Shown here one piece after another: positions 20,157 to 28,132 of a stretch of 64,000 nucleotides of DNA. Made by a program: the position numbers and the translations under genes. The notes beneath the pieces were generated by a model. It ran no database searches. It was not told where the DNA came from and saw nothing but the letters and a program-made list of their open reading frames with translations. Numbering within the stretch: the stretch's first letter is position 1; every line of letters starts with the position of its first letter. The DNA is from Klebsiella oxytoca NBRC 105695 (GTDB taxonomy: Bacteria > Pseudomonadota > Gammaproteobacteria > Enterobacterales > Enterobacteriaceae): assembly GCF_001598695.1 (NCBI RefSeq), contig NZ_BCZK01000007.1, positions 62,001 through 126,000 of the forward strand, given 5' to 3'.

Positions 20157-20205
20157 TTCTGTTTTACCTTTCCTTTCAGCGCTGCGTTTTACGCCGCGCG
20201 CCTGT

Positions 20206-20544
20206 TTAGCGTGAACGCTGTTTTTCGCTCATCAGCTGGCGGCAGCGCTGCTGATCCTGGCCGAGGCTTTTCTGCTCTTCCGGAGTGAGCTGCTGCCAGG
20301 TGTCCAGCATCCGCTGGCCCAGCGCGGGAACGTAATGGGCTTTATGCAGCGCATAATCTGAATTGCCGCCTTCAATGATATTTTCCATATCGCGGAGAAA
20401 TGTCTGGCTATCCTGGTGGTCGATCACGCAGAAAACGGAGCGGTAGTACGCTTCGTCCTCTGCGGAGTAGCGCGGCGTGAACCACCAGATAAGCAGGGCG
20501 ATAAGCGCGATAAGCGGGATAATAAAAGCGAGTTTCTTCAGCAT
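20206..20544 (-). CDS. Small membrane-anchored hypothetical protein
   Basis: A 112-residue protein starting MLKKLAFIIPLIALIALLIW, an N-terminal membrane anchor or uncleaved signal, followed by a soluble charged domain (PEEQKSLGQDQQRCRQLMSEKQRSR at the end, split here by context). The longer frame back to 20742 is an artefact that overlaps the neighbouring SDR gene. Two Cys (in VFCVID and QQRCRQ) could form a periplasmic disulfide. Function not recognised. Confidence 0.65.
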   Translation of the reverse strand: MLKKLAFIIPLIALIALLIWWFTPRYSAEDEAYYRSVFCVIDHQDSQTFLRDMENIIEGGNSDYALHKAHYVPALGQRMLDTWQQLTPEEQKSLGQDQQRCRQLMSEKQRSR

Positions 20545-20650
20545 GAGTGATTCAAAAAAGCAAATTGAAGAACCAGTGTAACCGCTGCAGGCACAGGATG
20601 TAAGCGCCGTCGCGGGCCGGCAGCCTGACTCCAGCCCGCTGCGGTGTCGG

Positions 20651-21253
20651 TCAATAGCCGACCCGATAGATCCGCCCGCTCTGAACGCCTTCCACGCTGC
20701 GACGGTAGGCCTGAGCCACGCTGGCGGCAGGGACGCTGGCAAAGCCGGGGAAGAAACCGTCGTAGACTGCCGCCGATTCCGTTAATACAGTGGGGCTAAT
20801 CAGGTTAATACGGATCCCGCGCGGCAGTTCACAAGCGGCGGCGCGAACAAACCCCTCCAGCCCGGCGTTCACGGTGGTGGCATTGACGCCCTGAGCGATA
20901 GGCTCATGCGCCACGATCCCGCTAATCAGCGTAATCGAGCCGCCATCGTTAAGATAATGCTGGCCGGTCAGCGCCAGGCGAATCTGCCCCAGGAGCTTAT
21001 CCTGTAAGCCCTGGTTGAAATCGCGATCGGTCATGGTCGCCAGCGGGCCAAAGAACAGATTACCGGTGGCGGAAACAATCGCGTCTACCTGACCGATTTT
21101 CTCAAACAGGCTCTGCACGCTCTGCTGTGAGGTGATATCAACCTGATAGTCGCCCTGAGTGCGGCCGACGCGAATAACTTCATGACGCTGATTTAATTCT
21201 TGCGCAACCGCGCGGCCAACGGTACCGCTGGCGCCAATAACGATGATTTTCAT
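20651..21253 (-). CDS. Short-chain dehydrogenase/reductase-like protein
   Basis: A 200-residue SDR with the nucleotide-binding GASGTVGRA motif at residues 8-16 and the NLF/ATGN segment. The Ser of the catalytic set is present (LISGIV), but the YxxxK pair is not: the corresponding segment reads VNATTVNAGLEGFVRAA. A subgroup of short bacterial SDRs shares this, so the reaction may differ from classical carbonyl reduction. Divergent from a LysR gene 98 bp away, which probably regulates it. Confidence 0.82.
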   Translation of the reverse strand: MKIIVIGASGTVGRAVAQELNQRHEVIRVGRTQGDYQVDITSQQSVQSLFEKIGQVDAIVSATGNLFFGPLATMTDRDFNQGLQDKLLGQIRLALTGQHYLNDGGSITLISGIVAHEPIAQGVNATTVNAGLEGFVRAAACELPRGIRINLISPTVLTESAAVYDGFFPGFASVPAASVAQAYRRSVEGVQSGRIYRVGY

Positions 21254-21351
21254 AGCAGGTTCCTCTCTCGGATGAGAGGCTATTCTTTAATAAAACAGAT
21301 AGCGGATAAACTGGCTGAAAGTTAAATGATTACTAACCTGAGGTTTGTAAT

Positions 21352-22251
21352 ATGGATAAGCTACGGGCGATGGAGACCTTTATTGCGGTCGTGGAGTGCG
21401 GCAGCTTTACCGACGCCGCGGCGCGGCTCGAGATGTCGGCGGTGATGGTCGGGAGATATATCGCGCTGATCGAACGGCAGCTTAATACCCGTCTTCTTGA
21501 GCGCAATACCCGCCGCCAGAGCCTCACCGACGCCGGGCGGGTCTATTTTGACGAGGCGAAACGCGTCCTGGAGCAGGTTTCAATCGCCGAGAGCGCGGTG
21601 GAGAGGCTGCGGATCGCGCCCGCGGGCACGCTGCGGGTAAGCGCGCCGACGTCGTTTGGCGCCTGCGTCATTGCTCCGCTGACCGCCACGTTTCTGCAGG
21701 CATGGCCCGACGTGCGCGTGGAGCTGGATCTGACTAACCGGATGGTCGATCTGGTGGATGAGGGGTTCGATTTGGCGATCCGCATCGGCGAGATCCGCAA
21801 TAGCGATCTGGTGGCAAAATATCTCGCGCCCTACCGGATGACGATCTGCGCCGCGCCCGGGTATTTAGCCCGCTACGGTACGCCGACGACGCCTGCTGAC
21901 CTGGCCGATCACCTCTGTTTGTCGCATACGGTGTGGACCGCGCGCAATGAGTGGAAGCTGCCTGGCGCCGAGGAGGGCGTCCGCTGGAAGCGCGATGCCG
22001 TCCTGCGCTGCAATGACGGCTATGCCCTGCGAACGGCGGCGATCGCCGGGGCCGGACTGGTGTTGCAGCCGGAAGTCCTGCTGGCCGATGCGCTGGAGAG
22101 CGGTAAACTGGTGCGCGTGCTGGAGGCGTATACCCCGCAGCCGAGGCCGGTTCACCTGCTCTGGCGGCAGGATCTGCGGCCGCTGCCGAAGCTGACGCGC
22201 TTTGTTGAGCATCTTCTGCAGGGGCAACGCCAGAACGGGCGGACCGCTTAA
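21352..22251 (+). CDS. LysR-family transcriptional regulator
   Basis: A 299-residue LysR protein. The winged helix-turn-helix covers residues 1-60 (FIAVVECGSFTDAAARLEMS), and the periplasmic-binding-fold effector domain runs from about 90 to 295. It belongs to the group close to DmlR/YafC that ends in HLLWRQD-type sequence. Divergent arrangement with the SDR gene suggests local autoregulation and control of that gene. Effector unknown. Confidence 0.88.
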   Translation: MDKLRAMETFIAVVECGSFTDAAARLEMSAVMVGRYIALIERQLNTRLLERNTRRQSLTDAGRVYFDEAKRVLEQVSIAESAVERLRIAPAGTLRVSAPTSFGACVIAPLTATFLQAWPDVRVELDLTNRMVDLVDEGFDLAIRIGEIRNSDLVAKYLAPYRMTICAAPGYLARYGTPTTPADLADHLCLSHTVWTARNEWKLPGAEEGVRWKRDAVLRCNDGYALRTAAIAGAGLVLQPEVLLADALESGKLVRVLEAYTPQPRPVHLLWRQDLRPLPKLTRFVEHLLQGQRQNGRTA

Positions 22252-22257
22252 TTCTCT

Positions 22258-22323
22258 GCCGGGCGGCGGCCTGACGCTATGGGGGTCTTGTTGGCCCGGC
22301 AAGGCGTCAGGCACCGCCGGGCA
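22258..22323. repeat. REP-type inverted repeat between LysR gene and mtcC
   Basis: Left arm gccgggcggcggcctgacgc (22258-22277) pairs with right arm gcgtcaggcaccgccgggca (22304-22323) across a 26-base loop. It lies between two convergent genes and likely serves as a BIME and transcript barrier. Confidence 0.75.
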
Positions 22324-22329
22324 ATCTGC

Positions 22330-23475
22330 TTAGTCGCGCAGCGCGTGGCGCCAGTCGGCGATCAGATCCTGCGGATCTTCTATCCCTACCGACAGACGAA
22401 TCAGCTGGGGAGTAATGCCGTTGGCTAAACGCTGCTCCAGCGGGATCGATGCGTGGGTCATGCTAAACGGCTGGCTCACCAGGCTTTCCACGCCGCCGAG
22501 GCTCTCTGCGAGCGTAAACAGCTTCAGCTTGCGTATGATCCGCTCGGCGTAGCCATCGTCGCCTTTGACCACCACGGAAATCATCCCGCCGGGAAGGGCC
22601 ATCTGCCTGCGCGCCAGCTGATGATGCGGATGCGAGGCCAGCCACGGGAACCAGACCCTTTCGACCTGCGGCTGCTGCTCCAGCCACTCGGCAAGCAGCA
22701 GCGCATTGCTGCTGTGGCGCTCCATACGCAGCGCTAGGGTACGAATACCGCGCAGCGTCAGGAAACTGCTGAACGGATCGAGCACGCCGCCAACCGCGTT
22801 TTGTAGATAGCCCAGCTTTTCCGCCAGCGCGGCGTTGTCGCCGACCACCGCCAGTCCGGCGACGACATCTGAGTGGCCGTTAAGGTACTTGGTCGCCGAA
22901 TGCACCACGATATCAAAGCCCAGCTCAAGCGGACGATGGATGGCCGGCGAGGCGAAGGTGTTGTCGGTAACGCTGATAATATTGTGCCGCCGCGCAATGG
23001 CGGCGATGGCGCTAAGGTCGGCCAGCTTAAGCAGCGGGTTGGTCGGCGTTTCAACCCAAATCATGCGCGTATCGGGTTGAATAGCCGCTTCGATGGCCGC
23101 CAGATCGTCGGGCTTCACCCAGCTCACCCGCAGGCCGGCGCTGCGGCGGCGAACGTTTTCAATCAGCCGGTATGTGCCGCCGTAAACATCGTCGACGGCG
23201 ACCAGGTGGCTGTCTTTATCCAGCAGCTCCAGCACGGTTGAGATGGCCGCAAGGCCGGAAGCAAAGGCGTAGCCGCGCGTGCCGCTTTCCAGATCGGCAA
23301 TCGCCGTCTCCAGCGCGTGGCGCGTCGGGTTGCCGCTGCGCGAATATTCGTACCCGGTATGCTGGCCCGGCGCGGGCTGGGCAAAGGTGGAGGTGGCATA
23401 AATAGGCGGCATCACCGCGCCGTGTTCATCGGTAAATGTGCCGCTATGTACGCTCAGGGTATGCAAATTTGTCAT
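22330..23475 (-). CDS. mtcC: Cystathionine gamma-lyase (reverse transsulfuration)
   Basis: A 381-residue Cys/Met-metabolism PLP enzyme with the cofactor lysine at Lys196 (SATKYLNGHSD) and the YSRSGNPTR phosphate-binding block. It should cleave cystathionine to cysteine, 2-oxobutyrate and ammonia. The start lies 10 bases after the mtcB stop with aagga seven bases before the ATG, so the two genes form an operon. A Klebsiella methionine-to-cysteine pathway with these two enzymes is known under the name mtcBC. Cystathionine gamma-synthase activity cannot be excluded from sequence, but the pairing with a cystathionine beta-synthase argues for the lyase. Confidence 0.85.
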   Translation of the reverse strand: MTNLHTLSVHSGTFTDEHGAVMPPIYATSTFAQPAPGQHTGYEYSRSGNPTRHALETAIADLESGTRGYAFASGLAAISTVLELLDKDSHLVAVDDVYGGTYRLIENVRRRSAGLRVSWVKPDDLAAIEAAIQPDTRMIWVETPTNPLLKLADLSAIAAIARRHNIISVTDNTFASPAIHRPLELGFDIVVHSATKYLNGHSDVVAGLAVVGDNAALAEKLGYLQNAVGGVLDPFSSFLTLRGIRTLALRMERHSSNALLLAEWLEQQPQVERVWFPWLASHPHHQLARRQMALPGGMISVVVKGDDGYAERIIRKLKLFTLAESLGGVESLVSQPFSMTHASIPLEQRLANGITPQLIRLSVGIEDPQDLIADWRHALRD

Positions 23476-23485
23476 TGAGAAGTCC

Positions 23486-24856
23486 TTACTGTTCGAGTCG
23501 GTTACGCCAGGTGGTCAGCACATCGCTGCGGGTAATGAGGCCAAGAAAATGATCCTTGTCGGCGATAACGGCCACCAGGCCGCGATCGAAAATGGCCTTC
23601 AGCGCGCTTTCAGGCGCGTGCTTATCCAGGGTCTCCACGTTACGGGTCATCGCTTCCCTGACCGGCAGAGAAAAGCGCTGACTGTCACCCTGGACGTGGC
23701 TAATCAGATCCCATTCGTCGACGATGCCGACGACGCGGCCGTTTTCCAGCACCGGTAGTTGTGAGATGTCGTAGAGACGCATACGCGCGAGGATGGCCGC
23801 CAGGGTATCGTCCGGCGCGGCGGTAACGGTTGCCCCTTCGTCGTGGCGCAGAGCGATAAAATCGCTGAGATCGCCGCGCGAAGGGCGGCTTAAAAAGCCC
23901 TGCTGGCGCATCCAGTCATCGTTAAACATCTTTGATAAATATTTATTGCCGCTGTCGCAGGCGAAAGTCACCACGCGTTTAGGGGATGTCTGCGACCGGC
24001 AGTAGCGCAGGGCGGCGGTGAGCAGCGTTCCGGTAGAGGAGCCTGCCAGAATGCCTTCAACCTGCAGCAGCTGGCGGGCAGTGGCGAAAGCTTCGCTATC
24101 GGTGACGCGGTATGCGCTGCGGACGCTCTCAAGATGGGCCAGCGGCGGAATAAAGTCTTCGCCGATCCCTTCAACCAGCCAGGAGCCGGTTTCACCGTAG
24201 CGCCCGGTTTCGACCTGGTCCGCCAGAATGGAGCCCGCCGGATCGGCGAGGATAAATTCCGTTTTCGGGGAGTGTTCAGCAAACCAGGCCTGTAGCCCAC
24301 CGAGGGTTCCGCCGGAGCCGACGCCGACGACAATCGCGTCGATATCGCCCTCCAGCTGCCGGAAGATTTCCGGGGCAGTGGTGGTGGCATGCGCCAGCGG
24401 GTTAGCCTCGTTATTAAACTGGTCGATATAAAAGGCGCCTGGCGTTTCGTCGGCAAGACGTCGGGCGTAGTCCTGATAGTAGGCGGGATGGCCTTTGTTA
24501 ACGTCCGAGCGGGTAAGCTGTACCTGTGCTCCCAGCGCGCGCAGGTGGAAAATCTTCTCGCGGCTCATTTTGTCCGGCACCACCAGGATCAGGCGATAAT
24601 TTTTCTGCGCGGCGATCAGCGCCAGCCCGAGGCCGGTATTGCCGGCGGTGGCTTCGATAATCGTGCCGCCGGGTTTTAATTTTCCTTCGCGCTCTGCCTG
24701 CGTAATCATGGATAGCGCGACGCGGTCTTTTATCGAGCCGCCGGGATTTTGATTTTCCAGTTTCAGAAACAGGCTGCAGGGGCCGGTATCCAGCTTATGA
24801 AGCTGCAGCAGGGGAGTATGACCAATCAGGTCGCTAACGGAATGAAAAACTGTCAT
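23486..24856 (-). CDS. mtcB: Cystathionine beta-synthase with CBS domain pair
   Basis: A 456-residue protein. Residues 1 to about 325 form a fold-type II PLP domain (Lys43 in NPGGSIKDRVAL; GTGGTLGGLQ-type phosphate loop read as GSGGTLGG). About 341-456 form two CBS modules. It condenses serine and homocysteine to cystathionine. The frame stays open upstream to 25126, but that extension looks non-coding. ATG 24856 gives the domain start usual for the family, although no strong ribosome-binding site precedes it. First gene of the operon with mtcC. Confidence 0.87.
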   Translation of the reverse strand: MTVFHSVSDLIGHTPLLQLHKLDTGPCSLFLKLENQNPGGSIKDRVALSMITQAEREGKLKPGGTIIEATAGNTGLGLALIAAQKNYRLILVVPDKMSREKIFHLRALGAQVQLTRSDVNKGHPAYYQDYARRLADETPGAFYIDQFNNEANPLAHATTTAPEIFRQLEGDIDAIVVGVGSGGTLGGLQAWFAEHSPKTEFILADPAGSILADQVETGRYGETGSWLVEGIGEDFIPPLAHLESVRSAYRVTDSEAFATARQLLQVEGILAGSSTGTLLTAALRYCRSQTSPKRVVTFACDSGNKYLSKMFNDDWMRQQGFLSRPSRGDLSDFIALRHDEGATVTAAPDDTLAAILARMRLYDISQLPVLENGRVVGIVDEWDLISHVQGDSQRFSLPVREAMTRNVETLDKHAPESALKAIFDRGLVAVIADKDHFLGLITRSDVLTTWRNRLEQ

Positions 24857-25400
24857 AACATTTTGCCCATTCGTATCGAGATGATTTGAATGGTAGGGCT
24901 GCAAAATTGGCATTTTAAAGAACTTTTGTCTGCCGCTAAGAGCAAAAAGGAATATAAGATGCTTTTTAGCCGTCCGGAGGGAAAGGTTGTTAGCCGCCTG
25001 GGCGTGTCGATTTCCAGAATAGCGCGCTTTTGCCCGGTTTTTCGCCGAATTATCCGTTTTTACGCGCTGCTTTATCTCTATTTCGGAAAAGGATTGCCAA
25101 AAATATTCGATAGTTTCCAGCGGCAATTTTCAGGTGCCAGCGAAAATATCAGCGCCGGTATACCGGGACATTGTTCAACGGAACAAATTCAGATGGATGA
25201 ATTATTCCTGATAAGACGCTCCTTCTCGTTTCAATAAAAAATATATATCAGGAACCCTTTTCCAAAAATATCCTGCCCTGCAGGTTAATCAGCCAGGAAA
25301 TTGTCTGGTACGATCCAGTTAACAGAACAGGAACATAATTTATACCTGAAAGACATATACATGTAATGATTCAGTCGTAACCAGTTACAAGGAAGCTACT
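24857..25400. other. 544-bp divergent gap between mtcB and the anion transporter
   Basis: AT-rich region that should hold both divergent promoters. A plus-strand frame of 115 codons (24890-25237) and the minus-strand extension of mtcB overlap here, but neither has a recognisable product or good start. I see no named operator. Confidence 0.5.
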
Positions 25401-26788
25401 ATGAATAAAAACGACATGAGTCCTTTACCTACCAATACCCATGAGTGGTTTTTTAATCGTAACAGCATCATCATTTTGCTCGATATTGTTCTGTTTATCG
25501 TTCTCTACAACACGCTACCCTATGAGCCGAAGGTGGTCATGGGACTGAGTATGCTCGCTTTTATCGCCGTATTATGGTTAACGGAAGCGCTGCACGTGAC
25601 CGTTACGGCAATAATGGTTCCCGTTATGGCTGTGCTGTTGGGGGTATTTAATACCCAGGCGGCGCTAAACAGTTTCGCTAACTCTACGATATTCCTTTTC
25701 CTGGGCGGCTTTGCTCTGGCGGCGGCGATGCATGTGCAGGGGCTGGATAAAGTCATTGCCGATAAAGTATTAGCGATGGCGAGGGGCAAAATGAGCCTCG
25801 CGGTCTTTATGCTGTTTGGCGTGACGGCTCTGCTGTCAATGTGGATCAGTAATACGGCGACGGCCGCAATGATGATGCCGCTGGTATTGGGGATCCTGAG
25901 TAAAGTCGATGGCAAAAACAGCCATTCGACCTATGTGTTTGTGCTCCTGGGGATTGCCTATAGCGCCAGCATTGGCGGGATGGCGACGATCGTCGGCAGT
26001 CCACCGAATGCGATTGCCGCCGCCGAGGTGGGGCTCTCCTTCTTTGACTGGATGAAGTTCGGTTTCCCGGCAATGATCGTCTTACTGCCTGTCGCTATTG
26101 CGATTCTTTACCTCGTGTTCAGGCCGGAACTTAAGGGGACCTTTGAAACGAATACTGAGCAGGTCGATTGGGATAAAGGCAAAGTTGTCACCCTGGCTAT
26201 TTTTGGCCTTACCGTATTCTTCTGGATTTTCAGCGGACCCATTAACGACCTGCTGGGCGGTTTTAAATCCTTTGATACCATTGTGCATTAGGCGCCATTA
26301 TATTAGTCAATTTCGCCCGGGTGGTTCACTGGAAGGATATAGAAAAAACGGCTGACTGGGGCGTGCTGTTATTATTCGGCGGCGGTATCTGCTTAAGTAA
26401 TGTGTTGAAAGAGACGGGCACCAGTCTGTTCCTGGCAAACCAGATTAGCGGGATGGTGGCTCATATGGGGATATTTATTATTATCCTGGTGATTGCAACA
26501 TTCGTGGTGTTTCTGACCGAGTTTGCCAGTAATACGGCCAGCGCCGCTTTGCTTATTCCCGTATTTGCCTCAGTGGCCGAAGCGTTCGGCATGTCGCCTG
26601 TGATTCTGTCGGTATTGATTGCCATTGCGGCTTCATGCGCTTTTATGCTGCCCGTGGCGACGCCGCCAAACGCTATCGTTTTCGCCACCGGCCATATCAA
26701 GCAGCAGGAGATGATGCGCGCCGGCCTGTTTTTGAATATTGCCTGTATCGTCGTTTTGACCGGATTTAGCATGTTATTTTGGATGTAA
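25401..26788 (+). pseudogene. SLC13/DASS-family anion transporter, single-base frameshift
   Basis: A divalent anion:sodium symporter family protein split into two frames. The first frame (to 26291) holds the first SNT signature ([13 protein letters not shown], Ser150-Thr152). The second continues with [15 protein letters not shown], the second signature ([14 protein letters not shown]) and the [15 protein letters not shown] block near the end. At 26282-26290 the sequence is ttgtgcatta; inserting one g (gtggcatta) restores Ile-Val-Ala-Leu-Gly and a 462-residue protein of normal length. Such carriers take up dicarboxylates, citrate or sulfate; the substrate is unknown. The start has aagga nine bases upstream. 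Confidence 0.85.
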
Positions 26789-26796
26789 CTTAAACG

Positions 26797-26823
26797 CAGC
26801 GCGGCGGTCATTGCTGGCCGCCG
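26797..26823 (+). terminator. Hairpin after the anion transporter gene
   Basis: gcggcggtc / ggccgccg inverted repeat shortly after the transporter stop and before the convergent fimbrial operon. No long T-run. Confidence 0.45.
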
Positions 26824-26909
26824 TGTCGGGATTACTCTCTTTGAGCGACAGGCGGGGCGCGCTCTTGCAATCGGCGGCATCGCCAGTATAAAGCGATGCC
26901 GGGCATGAT

Positions 26910-28082
26910 CTAGGGCAGCGTAAAAGTGACCGTTGCCGCCGCGCTCCATGCGCCTGATGAGGTCTGATTTAACGCTTTCCACTGTGCCGTCAACGACTGT
27001 GGCGTTTGCACGGTATGGGTATAGGTTGCCCCTGAACAGACATTGGTGTTGGTATTGTCGCGCATTATTCGAAAATCGATTTGCCCTGTTGTCGCGCAGG
27101 TCCAGGATTCAATAACGTTAAAGTTTTCTGATGCGCCAAACTTGCGGGTTAAATTGCCCTGCCCGGTTACGGTAAGCGGCTGTTCCATATAGGTGGTGCG
27201 CCACGCGGAGATAGTTCCGGTGTTGAATACCGTGCTGGGGAGAATTTCTATCGCAGCAATATTGCGTATATTAACGGCGATAGTATTGGTGATAGGTAAG
27301 GCCGGTGAATAACTGATCGTCGGGGCGTAGGCGGGTCGTTTGCCTGAAGGCACCAGTATAAAAGAATGGCTGATTGTCGATCCACTGGCCAAAGATGTAA
27401 GGGCGCCTTGCGTTACAGTGCAGTAAAGAAAGACACTTGGTGGCGTTGCGGCAGAAAGTGTAGCCTGCAGATTTGTATCGTAGGAGGATGATGATGGCAT
27501 TGTCGTGAAAGTCTGACGTGGGTAAGTAAGCGTTGTTACACCGACATTTGCTGAATCTGGACGGGTCAAGGATCGAGTGCTTTGTGACCCATTATTATTA
27601 GATTTCAATTGAACGAAAGTACCAAACGAACTTATAACGTATGGTTCATTCCCCGAACCGAAAAAAGATTTACATGTGGCACCTTTGCCCATGCGTATAT
27701 CGTAATTGACCTTAAAGGTGAAGCAGCCGTTTATGGTAAGAGATGCACCGCTGGCGGTTGCAGTACAGGTTCCCCTGGCATTAATTGAGGCGGCGGCAGC
27801 TGTGGCGACAGTGTTACTTGTCATGCTATAAGTATGCGATCCCCAGTAAATCAGCCCATTTTCTTGAACATAATTACCACTACCGATGGCGGGTGCCCAA
27901 AAAACTTTTTCACCGTCAGGGATTACCGACGCGCTGGCCGTAACGGTCTTTGGCGTCAGCGTGACGGTTATCGGATCGGTAGTATAAGCGCCGGTTACTG
28001 GATCAAACGATCCGCTTTTAACCTCGGGGGTGACGGTGAGTGCCGTTACGGTAGTAACGAACATAAAAACAAACCACTTCAT
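26910..28082 (-). CDS. Fimbrial tip adhesin-like protein
   Basis: A 390-residue secreted protein, last gene of the chaperone-usher operon. An N-terminal hydrophobic signal (MKWFVFMFVTTVTAL) precedes a Thr/Ser-rich beta-sheet protein with two Cys-containing halves (CTATASG, CFTFKV and CSGATY). The C-terminus ends in alternating hydrophobics (AAATVTFTLP), the pattern of a donor strand/pilin domain. Size and position suggest a two-domain tip adhesin. The receptor-binding half matches nothing I can name. Ribosome-binding site gaggaa seven bases upstream of the ATG; 50 bases after the usher stop. Confidence 0.72.
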   Translation of the reverse strand: MKWFVFMFVTTVTALTVTPEVKSGSFDPVTGAYTTDPITVTLTPKTVTASASVIPDGEKVFWAPAIGSGNYVQENGLIYWGSHTYSMTSNTVATAAAASINARGTCTATASGASLTINGCFTFKVNYDIRMGKGATCKSFFGSGNEPYVISSFGTFVQLKSNNNGSQSTRSLTRPDSANVGVTTLTYPRQTFTTMPSSSSYDTNLQATLSAATPPSVFLYCTVTQGALTSLASGSTISHSFILVPSGKRPAYAPTISYSPALPITNTIAVNIRNIAAIEILPSTVFNTGTISAWRTTYMEQPLTVTGQGNLTRKFGASENFNVIESWTCATTGQIDFRIMRDNTNTNVCSGATYTHTVQTPQSLTAQWKALNQTSSGAWSAAATVTFTLP

Positions 28083-28132
28083 TCTATTCTTCCTCGTAAG
28101 GCGTGCTATTTACTTCGCCCAAGGGCGCAGAA

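Noticed and set aside
24857..25126. N-terminal extension of cystathionine beta-synthase
   Set aside because: The added 90 residues are not part of the family and the domain starts exactly at the ATG at 24856.
24890..25237. 115-codon plus-strand ORF between mtcB and the anion transporter
   Set aside because: No convincing ribosome-binding site, biased composition, no recognisable protein; it overlaps an equally spurious extension of mtcB.
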